64,000 bases of DNA from JAGVSR01 sp963778225. Its GTDB lineage: Bacteria; Pseudomonadota; Alphaproteobacteria; Rhizobiales; Hyphomicrobiaceae. Location of the stretch: positions 1 to 64,000 of the forward strand of contig CAVZTR010000012.1 of assembly GCA_963778225.1 (NCBI GenBank). Direction: 5' to 3'. Positions 43,020 to 52,179 of this stretch are shown here, piece by piece. Below the pieces are notes generated by a model. The model did not search any database and was not told the DNA's origin. It saw only the letters and a list, made by a program, of their open reading frames with translations. Position 1 is the first letter of the stretch. Each line of letters opens with the position of its first letter. Position numbers and translations under genes: made by a program.

Positions 43020-45271
43020 TCACCGCGCCAGCGCCGCTGTTGATTGCTGCCCGTACTTTTTCAGAACAGCTCTGGCTCTTTCGGCAACGGAGTCTGCAAT
43101 CGCTGCGTGACCTTCCGCGGTCGGGTGAAAGGCACCGGAATAGGTGGCTGCCAAAAGGACCTGGAACCGGGCGAGGCTTTGAAACGCGAGCGCGCGTGTC
43201 GCGACCGAGCCGGCGGCGTGGAAGTTGCCGGTCATAAAGGCATCGTTGGGGGTGCGGAACCAGCGCTGGCGGGGCGCATAGGCGCGAAATGCCGTCGGGG
43301 AGAACGGTTGCCACTTGTTGTCCACCATGCGCGGCACACGCAGGTCGTCGGCAATCGAAAACGCATTATCCGTGAAGCCCGCGCATATCCCGCGACCGAC
43401 GAACGCGTTGCGATGCACAGTGGCGAACGACCACCCATGCGTGCGCGCGCCGCGCGCCATCACGCGCTGGAGCTGATCGGCGAGGTCGGAACTGGATTTC
43501 GCGCGCTTCTGACTGAGTGAGAAATCAGCTGCGACCTCCATACCGGCGTTGCCATCCGGGCAGATCCGGCGACCGTCGCCCATGACGGCGAGCGGCGGGT
43601 ATGCGGTGAGGATCACGCGATCACTTTCCTGCCATGGCAGGTGGAGAATGCCATGAATGGCGCGATTGAGCGCCTTGTAGCGCTCGTCGAGACGATCGAG
43701 CAGAGCCTTCGATTCCATATTGCCGTGGATCTGGCCGAACCAGCCGCCGAGCTGGCGCAACGTGCTGTCGTCGGCAAGCACCGTGTTCGCCACCAGTCGC
43801 GCAAAGCCGATGTCGTTGCCACCAATGGAGACAAGCAGCAGATCGATCTGGCGCGCCATTTCCCGCTTGCACTTCTTCAAGACGAGCCCGCCGCGCAATT
43901 CCGGAATGGTGCCGTTGATGTGATAGGCCTCCGGCATATCGATCAAGTCGGCGGTCTCACGACCGCACTGGGCGTCGGCCAGAGCTGAAATTTGCGACAG
44001 ATCGGGCGGATTGGGCACCCACTCGTTACCCTTGTAGCGCAGGAAGAGACCCCACGTGACTTCTGCGCCTGAGCAGGAGAGGCCGACGAAGGTCACCGCT
44101 CGATGAGGATCTTCGATTGCGATCTGCAGTGCCGCACGCAGCTGATGCGAGTAAAGCGAACGATGGCAGGCGGTATCCAACCAGCGCGCGCCTTCTTTAT
44201 TGAAGATCTTATCGCCGATGCGCTTCCAGTCTCCGACACGGGCAGGCAGACCGGAAAGGCTTGCATCTTTGGCTGAGTAGGACGCGGTGCGTTCGGGCGA
44301 GAACCGCACGGGCACATCGGGGTTGCCTTCGCCGGAGCCAAAGCTGTCGCCCATCGCTGCGATCAGCAGATCGGTCACCTGCACGTCGGTGCGCGCAATT
44401 TCACGTCCGCCGATTTCAACGGTGACACGCGCGCCGGCAGGGTACGGGATCTCGAGCGTCGTTTCCTCGTTGCACTTCTGGCGCACAGACTGGCCACGCT
44501 CTCTAGACTTAGACAGCGGCGCGCTGAGCCATGTGCAATCGACACGCTGGTCCTCGACGCCGGTCAGCTTGAGACGGACTTTATGGCTCTCGGGAGCAAC
44601 GTAGGCGGCACCTTCTCCGCAGTCGTGGCGATTGCGGGCGACGTTCCAGCAGACGTCGTCGATCATCGTGGCCGCCCAACCCTCCGGGTGGCGCTGGCTG
44701 AGGTCCTGTTCGGCGGCCAGGATTGGCATCGCACGTTTTGCGGCGTCCAGCGCCAACCAAGTGGCGCGATGGACTTCGGTGTCGGATGCGTTCTTGAAGA
44801 AGCGAAAGGGATTGTCGACCCGCCACTCGATTGCGACGACCGGGCGCGCGATGTCCGCGGGCGGCGGCAAGGTCTCTAGGGGCGGGGCAGCCGTCGTGGC
44901 CGGTGAGATAGCATCAGCCGGTGCGGACGGTGGCGGCGTGTAGGCATCGTTGACGGCGGGAGCCGGGGCGGGCGTCGTGGGTGAGAAGGCATCGTTGGTT
45001 GCGGGCGGTGCCGGCGTGTAGGCGTCGTTGACGGCGGGAGCCGGGGCGGACGTCGCGGGTGAGAAGGCATCGCTGGCTGCGGGCGGTTGCGGCGTGTCGG
45101 CCTCGTTGACGGCGGGGCGCGGTCGGGCGCTTCCGCCGGAGCATCGACTGTCGGATTATCCAGCGGCGTGCGTTCGATGACGGATGATGGGTCTTGTGCG
45201 CTGGCAACGCCCCACGACATCACCAGTGCCGCGAGCGCCGCACCGCTCTGCCGCCACCACTTGCCCCGCAT
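43020..45271 (-). CDS. Secreted SGNH/GDSL-like hydrolase with Pro/Ala repeats, frame interrupted once
   Basis: A signal peptide starts at 45271 (WWRQSGAALAALVMSWGVASA). The frame shifts near 45115-45125 inside a repeat region. It then continues with Pro/Ala repeats (APAPAVNDAYTPAPPATNDA) and a 600-residue domain ending at 43020. SGNH blocks are visible: block I GDSFGSGEG (nucleophile Ser), block III SIGGNDIGFARL and block V AFHPTAEGHAAIA. The Asp normally three residues before the His is Gly here. Total length after repair is about 750 residues. It would act as an esterase or lipase outside the cytoplasm, with the repeats as a flexible spacer. The open part alone starts near 44870. The frameshift may be an assembly error, as repeats are prone to it. 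Confidence 0.75.
44938..45127. repeat. 78-bp tandem repeat coding a 26-residue Pro/Ala-rich unit
   Basis: Two full 78-base units begin at 44938 and 45016 (each opening GTGTAGGC and containing TCGTTGACGGCGGGAGC). They differ at a few positions. A third, incomplete copy starts at 45094 and degenerates by about 45127, where the frame of the SGNH gene is lost. A weaker partial unit lies on the other side, near 44890-44937. The repeat encodes the flexible linker. Confidence 0.85.
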
Positions 45272-45300
45272 TCGGTCTCTCCAATTCTATTCGCCGGCCG

Positions 45301-46143
45301 TCAAAAGCGGCCGAGCCGCGCTGCGAGCCAAAGCCTCGTACTGCGCTCGAGCGGCGAAGGGTCGGCGACGTCCCGCAGAACATCGCGTCCAGGCTGTTGA
45401 ATCGCCCGCAAATATGGCCCGGCAAGGGCGACGGGCACCATGACGCGCCGGACATCAGGACTGATGCGCCGCAAGGACGGGCGAAGCGCGATCCAGGCCG
45501 TCGCAGCTTCATTGACCAAGTCCGACATGGCCGCTCGCAAACGGTGTTCATCGATGGCTTCTGCGTCGACCGACATACCAAGTCTCCGGGCATCGACGGG
45601 ATAGCGGCCTTTGGCGAACAAATGGGGCAGCCGTACACAGGTTCTTACGAGGCCGAGCGTACGGGCACATTCGTCGAATGCGGCATTCGATTGATCCGGC
45701 AGGACGCCAAGCAGCGCGGCGCGAATGGCAAAGGCCGCCTTCTCAGGTGCTGTGACGTAGGCGTCGAAGGCCTCAGCTGTCGGGAATGGTTCTGCGTAAA
45801 GTTCCGCGGCGCGGGCCTCGATGACAGGCGCGATCAATTCGGCGAGCGGCTTGGGCAAGCGCGCGTTCAACGCGAGTGCGGCGTCGGCGACGGGATGGCC
45901 GGACCGGGCATCGGAGGCCAACGCATCGCGCCACCATTGCAGCCGGATTTCGCCGAGCGTCGCATCACTCACCTGTAGCGGGATGCGCGCGAGTTCTCCA
46001 AACGCTGCCGCGAGCGTGATGAGATCGCCCCGATAACGAGGTGGTGCCAAGAGAGCGGCGAGATAATCGTCATAGGCCAATTCGCGCGCGGCTCGCTCTA
46101 CTTCGGCGCGCTCGATCGCGGCGGCTGAGGAGGGGGGAGCCAT
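45301..46143 (-). CDS. Squalene/phytoene-synthase-like protein, NDUFAF6 type
   Basis: A 280-residue protein of the isoprenoid-synthase head-to-head fold (AYDDYLAALLAPPRYRGDL, LARIPLQVSDATLGEIRLQWW). The Asp-rich catalytic motifs are missing: where squalene and phytoene synthases have RDVxED the sequence is LVRTCVRLPHLFAKGRYPVD. It therefore looks non-catalytic, like NDUFAF6, the human complex I assembly factor from the same fold. The Mth938-like gene (NDUFAF3 type) lies three bases upstream on the same strand. This pair next to secDF is a conserved alphaproteobacterial arrangement, so a role in respiratory complex assembly is likely (inference). It also precedes the SGNH gene. Confidence 0.8.
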   Translation of the reverse strand: MAPPSSAAAIERAEVERAARELAYDDYLAALLAPPRYRGDLITLAAAFGELARIPLQVSDATLGEIRLQWWRDALASDARSGHPVADAALALNARLPKPLAELIAPVIEARAAELYAEPFPTAEAFDAYVTAPEKAAFAIRAALLGVLPDQSNAAFDECARTLGLVRTCVRLPHLFAKGRYPVDARRLGMSVDAEAIDEHRLRAAMSDLVNEAATAWIALRPSLRRISPDVRRVMVPVALAGPYLRAIQQPGRDVLRDVADPSPLERSTRLWLAARLGRF

Positions 46144-46146
46144 CGT

Positions 46147-46524
46147 CTAATCCACTGCGAGGAGCGCTGCGGAAACCTCGCGATCCTCAGCCAGCAAGAC
46201 ATTGTACGTGCGTGCCGCGGCGCCTGTGTCCATAACTTCCAGCCAAAGTCCTGCGGCACGGAACGCGCTCATGACGTGCGGATCGGGAAATACCGGCGAG
46301 CGACCGGTGCCTAACAGGAGAACGCCGCCAGTGGCGCTCTCCTCTTGCAGCAAGGGGATGAGGGCTGGCGTCACGTCGGCGATTGTGGCTGCGTCCCACG
46401 CCAAAATCGCGTTCGGCAAGCACAGGATCGACCCGCGATGGCTCATCCCGGCGAAGCGGAATCCGCCGTTGCCGTAGGCGTCGATCGGCGCTCGGCCGGG
46501 GTAGCGGGGCGTGGTGTCGGGCAT
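46147..46524 (-). CDS. Mth938-domain protein (DUF498, NDUFAF3-like)
   Basis: A 125-residue single-domain protein. IDAYGNGGFRFAGMSHRGSIL opens the Mth938/DUF498 fold; GGVLLLGTGRSPVFPDPHVM and YNVLLAEDREVSAALLAVD are its typical later segments. The human homologue NDUFAF3 assembles complex I. Here it lies between secF and the NDUFAF6-like gene with gaps of 31 and 3 bases, all on one strand, so it is likely co-transcribed with the protein-translocation genes. No enzymatic residues are expected in the family. Confidence 0.85.
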   Translation of the reverse strand: MPDTTPRYPGRAPIDAYGNGGFRFAGMSHRGSILCLPNAILAWDAATIADVTPALIPLLQEESATGGVLLLGTGRSPVFPDPHVMSAFRAAGLWLEVMDTGAAARTYNVLLAEDREVSAALLAVD

Positions 46525-46555
46525 GGGTCACCCGCCTCGTTGCTCATACTGCCGT

Positions 46556-47503
46556 TCAGCCCGCGGTCTTTGCTTCCGAACCGACGACCGTTTCACGCTT
46601 CACGCCGAGATATTCCAGAATCGGCGCGCCGATGAAGATCGACGAGTAGGTGCCGATGAGCACGCCGAACAACATCGCAAATGTGAAGTTCTGCATCACC
46701 GCGCCGCCCAGGAAGTAGAGCGCGATCAGCACGGCGATGGTGGTGACACCGGTGAGGATCGTGCGCGACAGCGTTTCGTTGATCGAGAGGTTGAGCAGTT
46801 CCGTCAGGTCCATGCGCTTATATTTGCGCAGGTTTTCGCGAATGCGGTCGGCGACAACGACCGTATCGTTCACCGAATAGCCGAGAATGGTGAGGAGCGC
46901 GGCGACGATCGCCAGATCAAATTCCATCTGAAAGAGCGAGAAAATGCCGGCCGTGACGAGCACGTCATGAGCAAGAGCGACGAGGGTGCCGACGGCAAAT
47001 TGCCATTCAAAGCGAAACCAGACGTAGGCCATGATGGCGATAATCGAAACCAGCACGGCGATCGTGCCCGTGCGGCGCAATTCGCTCGAGACTGCAGGGC
47101 CAACGATTTCGACACGGCGCTGCTCGAAGGCGTCGCCTAGAACGCCTTGCACCTTCTTTAGTGTGTCTTGCTGGGCGGCATCGCCACCAGGCTGCTCTTC
47201 GATGCGGATGAGGACATCTTCGGGCGTACCGAAGGACTGAATCTGCACATCACCCAGATTGAGCGCACCAATTTTCGAGCGCAACGACGCCAAATCAGCT
47301 GGTCCTGATTTGGATTTTACCTCGATCATGGCGCCGCCTTTAAAGTCGACGCCGTAGTTGAAGCCTTTCGTGAAGATCAGTGCCAGAGCAATCGCCATGG
47401 CCGCGAGCGACGCGAAGAAGCAGATGTCCTTGAACTTCATGAAGTTCAATCGCGTCCCGTGAGGGAAGAAGTCGATGCCTTTGAAGTCGGGAACGAGGAA
47501 CAT
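46556..47503 (-). CDS. secF: Protein translocase subunit SecF
   Basis: A 315-residue inner-membrane protein with six helices and one periplasmic domain. Landmarks are FNYGVDFKGGAMIEVKS at about residues 46-62, AIMAYVWFRFEWQFAVG, LTILGYSVNDTVVVADRIREN and TTIAVLIALYFLGG, all typical of SecF. It uses the proton gradient with SecD to pull secreted proteins out of the SecYEG channel. It starts 13 bases after the SecD stop and is followed by the Mth938-like gene. A start a few residues later (MKFKDICFF) is possible. Confidence 0.95.
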   Translation of the reverse strand: MFLVPDFKGIDFFPHGTRLNFMKFKDICFFASLAAMAIALALIFTKGFNYGVDFKGGAMIEVKSKSGPADLASLRSKIGALNLGDVQIQSFGTPEDVLIRIEEQPGGDAAQQDTLKKVQGVLGDAFEQRRVEIVGPAVSSELRRTGTIAVLVSIIAIMAYVWFRFEWQFAVGTLVALAHDVLVTAGIFSLFQMEFDLAIVAALLTILGYSVNDTVVVADRIRENLRKYKRMDLTELLNLSINETLSRTILTGVTTIAVLIALYFLGGAVMQNFTFAMLFGVLIGTYSSIFIGAPILEYLGVKRETVVGSEAKTAG

Positions 47504-47516
47504 TCGTGTGTCCTTG

Positions 47517-49145
47517 TCAGATCGGAATCTGGAGCGTGCGGCTCTTGGTGGTTTTGGCGTTCTTCAACCACATCGCCACCAACAGGCGCGTGATGGTGAC
47601 GGCCGCAAAGACCGAGGTCAGAATGCCAAGTGAGAGTGTGACGGCGAACCCGCGGATCGGGCCGGAGCCGAGCCAGAACATGATGAGGGCTGCGGCGAGC
47701 GTGGTCAGCTGGCTGTCGAGGATCGTCACGAACGCGCGCTGGAAGCCGCCGTCGAGGGCCGCAATGGTGGTTTTTCCGGCGCGGAGTTCTTCGCGGATCC
47801 GCTCGTAAATCAGCACGTTGGCGTCGACGGCCATGGCGATCGTCAGCACGAAGCCGGCGATGCCCGGCAGCGTCAGCGTCGTACCGATCGCCGACATCAG
47901 CGCCAGGATGAGGATCCCGTGGACCATGAGGCCGATGACGGCGTACACGCCAAACGTGCCGTAGGCGAGGATCGTCATGATGGCGGTGGCGACGAGCCCG
48001 ACGAGGCCGGCACGCATCCCCGCCTCGATGGAGTCGGCGCCGAGAGATGGACCGACGGTGCGTTCCTCCACGACTGTCAGCTTGGCGGGCAATGCACCAG
48101 AGCGAAGCTGAATGGCGAGGTTGTTGGCGGTCTCGACTGAGAAGCTGCCGGAAATCTGGCCGGTGCCGCCAAGGATGGCCTCGCGAATGACCGGGGCGGA
48201 GATGACTTTGTCATCGAGCAGGATCGCGAAGGGACGGCCGACATTTTCCTGCGTGTACTTGCCGAATTTGCGAGCGCCGGAGGTGTTGAACCGGAACGAG
48301 ATGATCGGCTCCGTCGTGCGCTGGTCGAAGCCGGGCTGGGCGTCTTCGAGATCGTCGCCGGGAACGATTGCTGTTTCCTGAATGACGTATTCGGGCGGTG
48401 CGCCGCCGGCGGTGTCCGTGCTCGCATAAATCTTGTAGCCGAGAGGGATGCGGGTTGCGCGGGCCTCTTCGGGGCCGATCGTCGGGTGCACGGCGTGGAA
48501 CGAAAGCTTTGCCGTCTGACCGATCAGCTCCTTGAGCTGGCGCGTATCGCTGAGGCCAGGGTACTGGACGAGAATACGGTCCTTGCCTTGGCGGACGACC
48601 GTTGATTCCGCAGTGCCGAGCGCGTTGACGCGGCGGTTGATCGTTTCGATAGACGCGGTCGTCGCATTCGTGAGGCGCTGATCGAAACCTTGCGCCGTCG
48701 GCGTGATGGTGAACTGGTTGTCGGCGATCTTTTCGATCGAGAGGTCGTTGCCCGCGGTGCCGAGCATGGCGTTCCCGATGGGCGACACGAGCTTTTTCAG
48801 TTCAGTCTCGGCGCGCGATGCATCCTCCGGTTTCACGAGCGTGACTTTGACCGACCCGCCGTCTACGCCGATTGCGGAGAAGCCGATCTTGGCGTCACGC
48901 AGGTTCGCACGCGCAGCGTCCTGAACGCCCTGCAGCCAATCCTTGCGGATCTCGTCCTGGTCCAGCGCCAGGAGAAGATGGGCGCCCCCGCGCAGGTCGA
49001 GACCCAACGGCATCTGGCGCTTGGGCAAGAAGTTCGGCCACGTTGCTAGAGTTTCCTTGGAGACGAAGTTCGGCAGCGCGAACATGAACCCCGTGAAGCA
49101 CGTCAAAAGAATCGCGATGATTTTCCAGCGTTCGAAGTGAAGCAT
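47517..49145 (-). CDS. secD: Protein translocase subunit SecD
   Basis: A 542-residue inner-membrane protein starting MLHFERWKIIAILL. The P1 domain begins GLDLRGGAHLLLALD, and RVNALGTAESTVVRQGKDRI lies in it. The C-terminal membrane part contains VVEERTVGPSLGADSIEAGM, GVYAVIGLMVHGILILALMS, AMAVDANVLIYERIREELR and FVTILDSQLTTLAAALIMF. It is a full-length SecD of the separate-gene kind (not SecDF fused). It works with SecF and YajC in late translocation. It follows yajC after 77 bases on the same strand. Confidence 0.96.
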   Translation of the reverse strand: MLHFERWKIIAILLTCFTGFMFALPNFVSKETLATWPNFLPKRQMPLGLDLRGGAHLLLALDQDEIRKDWLQGVQDAARANLRDAKIGFSAIGVDGGSVKVTLVKPEDASRAETELKKLVSPIGNAMLGTAGNDLSIEKIADNQFTITPTAQGFDQRLTNATTASIETINRRVNALGTAESTVVRQGKDRILVQYPGLSDTRQLKELIGQTAKLSFHAVHPTIGPEEARATRIPLGYKIYASTDTAGGAPPEYVIQETAIVPGDDLEDAQPGFDQRTTEPIISFRFNTSGARKFGKYTQENVGRPFAILLDDKVISAPVIREAILGGTGQISGSFSVETANNLAIQLRSGALPAKLTVVEERTVGPSLGADSIEAGMRAGLVGLVATAIMTILAYGTFGVYAVIGLMVHGILILALMSAIGTTLTLPGIAGFVLTIAMAVDANVLIYERIREELRAGKTTIAALDGGFQRAFVTILDSQLTTLAAALIMFWLGSGPIRGFAVTLSLGILTSVFAAVTITRLLVAMWLKNAKTTKSRTLQIPI

Positions 49146-49222
49146 CAGGGGTCACTCTGTTGGTCGTGGGCGCGCCTGCGCGAGCGCAAAGCACGAGGCT
49201 TGTGGACGGCGGCGCGGAGACG

Positions 49223-49561
49223 TCAGGTCGTTTCCTTGACCGGTTCGCCTTTTGCGCGAACATCCATCAGCGTCGAGCGAAGGATGCGGACGCGCAGCGT
49301 GTCGGAGAGTTCAACTTCGATCTCGTCGGAGCCTTCCGACACCTTCGTCACTTTACCGACCATGCCGCCCGAGGTGACGACGGTATCCCCGCGGCGAACC
49401 TTCTCGACCAGTTCCTTGTGCTGCGCGGCGCGCTGTGACTGCGGACGGATCACAAGAAAATAGAAGATGAGGACCATCAGCAGCATGGGGATCAGGAGGC
49501 CCGTGAAAGGGTCGGGACCTGCAGCCGGCGCGCCCTGCGCGAAAGCGGGATCGATAAACAT
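49223..49561 (-). CDS. yajC: Preprotein translocase subunit YajC
   Basis: A 112-residue protein with an N-terminal, weakly signal-like segment and one membrane helix (LLIPMLLMVLIFYFLVIRP, about residues 22-40). A beta-rich cytoplasmic tail follows, with RRGDTVVTSGGMVGKVTKV and VRILRSTLMDV. YajC binds SecDF in the holotranslocon. It heads the yajC-secD-secF group and is divergent from the DUF815 ATPase, with about 262 bases of promoter region between them. Confidence 0.93.
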   Translation of the reverse strand: MFIDPAFAQGAPAAGPDPFTGLLIPMLLMVLIFYFLVIRPQSQRAAQHKELVEKVRRGDTVVTSGGMVGKVTKVSEGSDEIEVELSDTLRVRILRSTLMDVRAKGEPVKETT

Positions 49562-49823
49562 TCGGATCGTGTCCTCTTCTTCGCCGGCGTGGTCGAGCCG
49601 GACTCATGAGACGTGCGGAAAGCAAACAAGCAGCGCTGCGGGGTCAGATAACCCCACCTTGCCGCCACACCAAGGAAATTTCGCGCGACTATAATGTCCG
49701 TCGCCTGCTTTGCAACCTGATCAGGATAGGCGAAAACCCTTGCCCGGAGCGCGAACGGCCGCGCAAACGGCGGCCCAAACCGGGCGGGCACCGATCAAAC
49801 AAAGAAACCGGAGAATCAACGAC

Positions 49824-50699
49824 ATGGGAGCCAAGGCGCAGGATGTTGATCTGGCGACGCTCCTGTCTCGCGTTGCCGATGCCTTGGAGCGGCTGGCGCC
49901 TTCAGCGCCCGCGCCAGTCGATTTCGCGGTGGCCGACGCGTTCGTCTGGCAGGGCGGGTCCGGAGTGTTCGAGCCGGTCACGAAGGTCAACCGCATTCCG
50001 CTGGCCCTGCTTACGGGCATCGATCTGACCGCGGGCCAACTCCTTGCCAACACCCAGCGCTTTGCGCGCGGGTTGCCCGCCAACAACGCGCTGCTCTGGG
50101 GCGCGCGGGGCATGGGCAAATCAAGCCTGGTCAAAGCCGTCCATGCGGAGGTGGCAGCCGAGGACGCGCACAGGCTGAAGCTCGTCGAGATCCACCGGGA
50201 AGACATCGCGACGCTGCCCGGTTGTCTTGCGGCGCTCAAGGCGGCGCCGTTCCGCTTCATTGTTTTTTGCGACGACCTTTCGTTCGACAAAGACGACACG
50301 AGCTACAAATCCCTGAAAGCGGTGCTCGAAGGCGGCATCGAAGGACGGCCGCTGAATGTGCTTTTCTATGCGACGTCGAACCGGCGGCATCTGATGCCGC
50401 GCGACATGGTCGAGAACGAACGCTCCACCGCAATCAATCCCGCCGAGGCGGTCGAAGAAAAAGTTTCGCTTTCGGATCGCTTCGGACTTTGGCTCGGGTT
50501 TCACAACTGCACGCAGGATCAGTACCTCGGCATGGTGCGAGACTATGCGCGGTACTACGGACTTGATGCCGATCCTGTTGAGGTCGAAAGCGATGCGCTG
50601 GAATGGAGCGCGACACGCGGCGCGCGCTCGGGTCGCGTGGCGTGGCAGTTCATCCAGGATCTGGCCGGACGGCTCGGCGTCACGCTCGACCGCGCTTGA
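49824..50699 (+). CDS. DUF815 AAA+-like ATP-binding protein
   Basis: A 291-residue P-loop protein. Walker A is LWGARGMGKSSLVKAVHAEV, Walker B FRFIVFCDDLSFDKDD (hhhhDD), and the sensor/arginine region NVLFYATSNRRHLMPRDM. This is the DUF815 (YpfJ-like) family, of unknown role. The N-terminal about 60 residues are helical. The ATG at 49824 is chosen over a frame start at 49710 that runs through the divergent promoter. It is usually found next to yajC in alphaproteobacteria, as here. A terminator shared with the convergent LytM gene follows. Confidence 0.88.
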   Translation: MGAKAQDVDLATLLSRVADALERLAPSAPAPVDFAVADAFVWQGGSGVFEPVTKVNRIPLALLTGIDLTAGQLLANTQRFARGLPANNALLWGARGMGKSSLVKAVHAEVAAEDAHRLKLVEIHREDIATLPGCLAALKAAPFRFIVFCDDLSFDKDDTSYKSLKAVLEGGIEGRPLNVLFYATSNRRHLMPRDMVENERSTAINPAEAVEEKVSLSDRFGLWLGFHNCTQDQYLGMVRDYARYYGLDADPVEVESDALEWSATRGARSGRVAWQFIQDLAGRLGVTLDRA

Positions 50700-50714
50700 C
50701 TGCATGGACATGAA

Positions 50715-50742
50715 AAGGGCCACACCTTCGGGTGCGGCCCTT
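50715..50742. terminator. Bidirectional intrinsic terminator between DUF815 and LytM genes
   Basis: AAGGGCCACACC (50715-50726) and GGTGCGGCCCTT (50731-50742) form a 12-bp stem with one mismatch and a TTCG tetraloop. A-runs on the left and T-rich sequence on the right let it act on both strands. It lies between the convergent stops at 50699 and 50769. Confidence 0.8.
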
Positions 50743-50768
50743 CAGTTTCGTGGCAAGCGCGGCGGTGT

Positions 50769-52121
50769 TCAATTCTTTTCGAGATAGCTCGTTGGATCGA
50801 CGGGCGTCTGATCGCGTCGCACCTCGAAATGGAGTTGCGGCTGATCGACGGCGCCTGTCTTGCCGGCTTTCGCGATCACCTGTCCGCGGCTGACACGATC
50901 ACCGCGTTTGACGAGGATTTCGCTGGCATGCGCATAGGCGGTGACGAGGCCGTTTTCGTGCCGGACCAGGATGAGATTGCCATAGCCCTTCAACTCGCTG
51001 CCGGCATAGGCGACGGACCCATTTTCAGCCGCATGCACGTCGGTTCCCAGAGGCACGGAAATGTTGATGCCGTCGTTGTGGGTGCCGTCGTTGCGCGGAC
51101 CGAAGCCGGCAATGACGCGGCCCTTCGCCGGCCAGCGCAGCTTGCCATCTGCGATGGAGCCGGAAGCGGGGCCAGCGACCGCTGCGGCCGTACTGGCGTC
51201 GAGAGCCGCAACCTTCTTTTCCTCGCCGGCGCCGGAATTCAAGATTTTCGGCGTGGCAGACGGTGCCGTCGGCTCCATCGGAAGCGGGGGCACGTTGGCG
51301 GTGACCGGAGGCTGTGCCGGCGGCGGTGACAACACGGGTGCCGATGACGGAGTGGACGGCGCTTCCGCAAGCACGGCACCCGCGACGCCAGGGACCTTGA
51401 GCACCGTGCCGGGCTTCACTCGGCGCACGTCGGCGATGCCGTTGTAGCGCTGCAAGTCGTCGAGCTTCACCCTGTTCTGGCGGGCTACATTATAGAGACT
51501 ATCGCCGGCCTTGATCGTGTAGGAGCCGGTCCAGTCGGCAGGCGGAGGTACAGCCGCGACCGTCACAGGCGGCGCGGGCCGCGGACGGGCTGCGACCTTG
51601 CCTGATGGCAAAGCGAGCTTCTGACCGGGCTTTAGCGACGGCGACGTAAGACCATTGACGCGCATGAGTTCATTCAGCGAGACGTCGTGCCGCTTGGAGA
51701 TGCCGTAGAGCGTATCGCCGCGCTGAACTTCGATTTCCTGACCGCGCTCTTCGACGGCGACGGGCGGCGGGGCAAAGGATGTCGCCGGCGCTGGCATTGC
51801 GCGTGCCGGGGCGACACGTTCCGGTTCGGAAGCCGGCGGGGGTAGGGTCGCTACTTCGATGCTCTTCTCGGCCGGCGGGGGATCGTAGGCCTCCGCGGCG
51901 GGCGGCGGGCTCGCAACCGGGTCGGCACCCAGCGCGGAGCGCTCGTTGGGAGCGATGGCGCCCGTCTGCGGATCGTTGAAGTTGGCGGACGCCGGAAAAT
52001 CGAACCGCGCGATGTCGGCGCTGCAACCGCCGACAGCGAGTGCTGCAACGGCGGTGATCAATGGTAAGCGGCTGCCGACAAAACGGCGGCCGGAGGACCC
52101 GGAACGCAGGAAACTGGACAT
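50769..52121 (-). CDS. LysM/LytM (M23) lipoprotein with degenerate active site, NlpD/EnvC-like
   Basis: A 450-residue lipoprotein. The lipobox is AALAVGGCS. Two LysM domains follow (IEVQRGDTLYGISKRHDVSL and YTIKAGDSLYNVARQNRVKL, about residues 130-175 and 200-245). A Pro-rich linker precedes an M23 domain. The zinc residues are lost: the HxGxD motif reads NDGIN, and the His of HLH is Gln (QLHFEVRR). It should thus activate amidases at the septum rather than cut peptidoglycan. The start at 52121 has GAGG eight bases upstream. A CtrA-type site lies about 45 bases before it. Confidence 0.87.
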   Translation of the reverse strand: MSSFLRSGSSGRRFVGSRLPLITAVAALAVGGCSADIARFDFPASANFNDPQTGAIAPNERSALGADPVASPPPAAEAYDPPPAEKSIEVATLPPPASEPERVAPARAMPAPATSFAPPPVAVEERGQEIEVQRGDTLYGISKRHDVSLNELMRVNGLTSPSLKPGQKLALPSGKVAARPRPAPPVTVAAVPPPADWTGSYTIKAGDSLYNVARQNRVKLDDLQRYNGIADVRRVKPGTVLKVPGVAGAVLAEAPSTPSSAPVLSPPPAQPPVTANVPPLPMEPTAPSATPKILNSGAGEEKKVAALDASTAAAVAGPASGSIADGKLRWPAKGRVIAGFGPRNDGTHNDGINISVPLGTDVHAAENGSVAYAGSELKGYGNLILVRHENGLVTAYAHASEILVKRGDRVSRGQVIAKAGKTGAVDQPQLHFEVRRDQTPVDPTSYLEKN

Positions 52122-52153
52122 GGTACGCACCTCACTACCTACGATCCATTAAC

Positions 52154-52179
52154 CGTTAACCGGTTAACGCGGCCTTAAC
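52154..52179. promoter_or_regulatory. Candidate CtrA site plus 16-bp palindrome before the LytM gene
   Basis: TTAA, seven bases (CGCGGCC), TTAAC at 52164-52179 is a complete CtrA consensus. It overlaps a perfect 16-bp palindrome CGTTAACCGGTTAACG at 52154-52169. The site is about 33-58 bases upstream of the LytM start on the minus strand. Cell-division genes are common CtrA targets in alphaproteobacteria. The 52180-52408 gap beyond shows no gene. Confidence 0.55.

Noticed and set aside
44938..45127. Possible CRISPR-like repeats
   Set aside because: The 78-bp units are adjacent without spacers and encode a protein linker in frame, so it is a coding tandem repeat.
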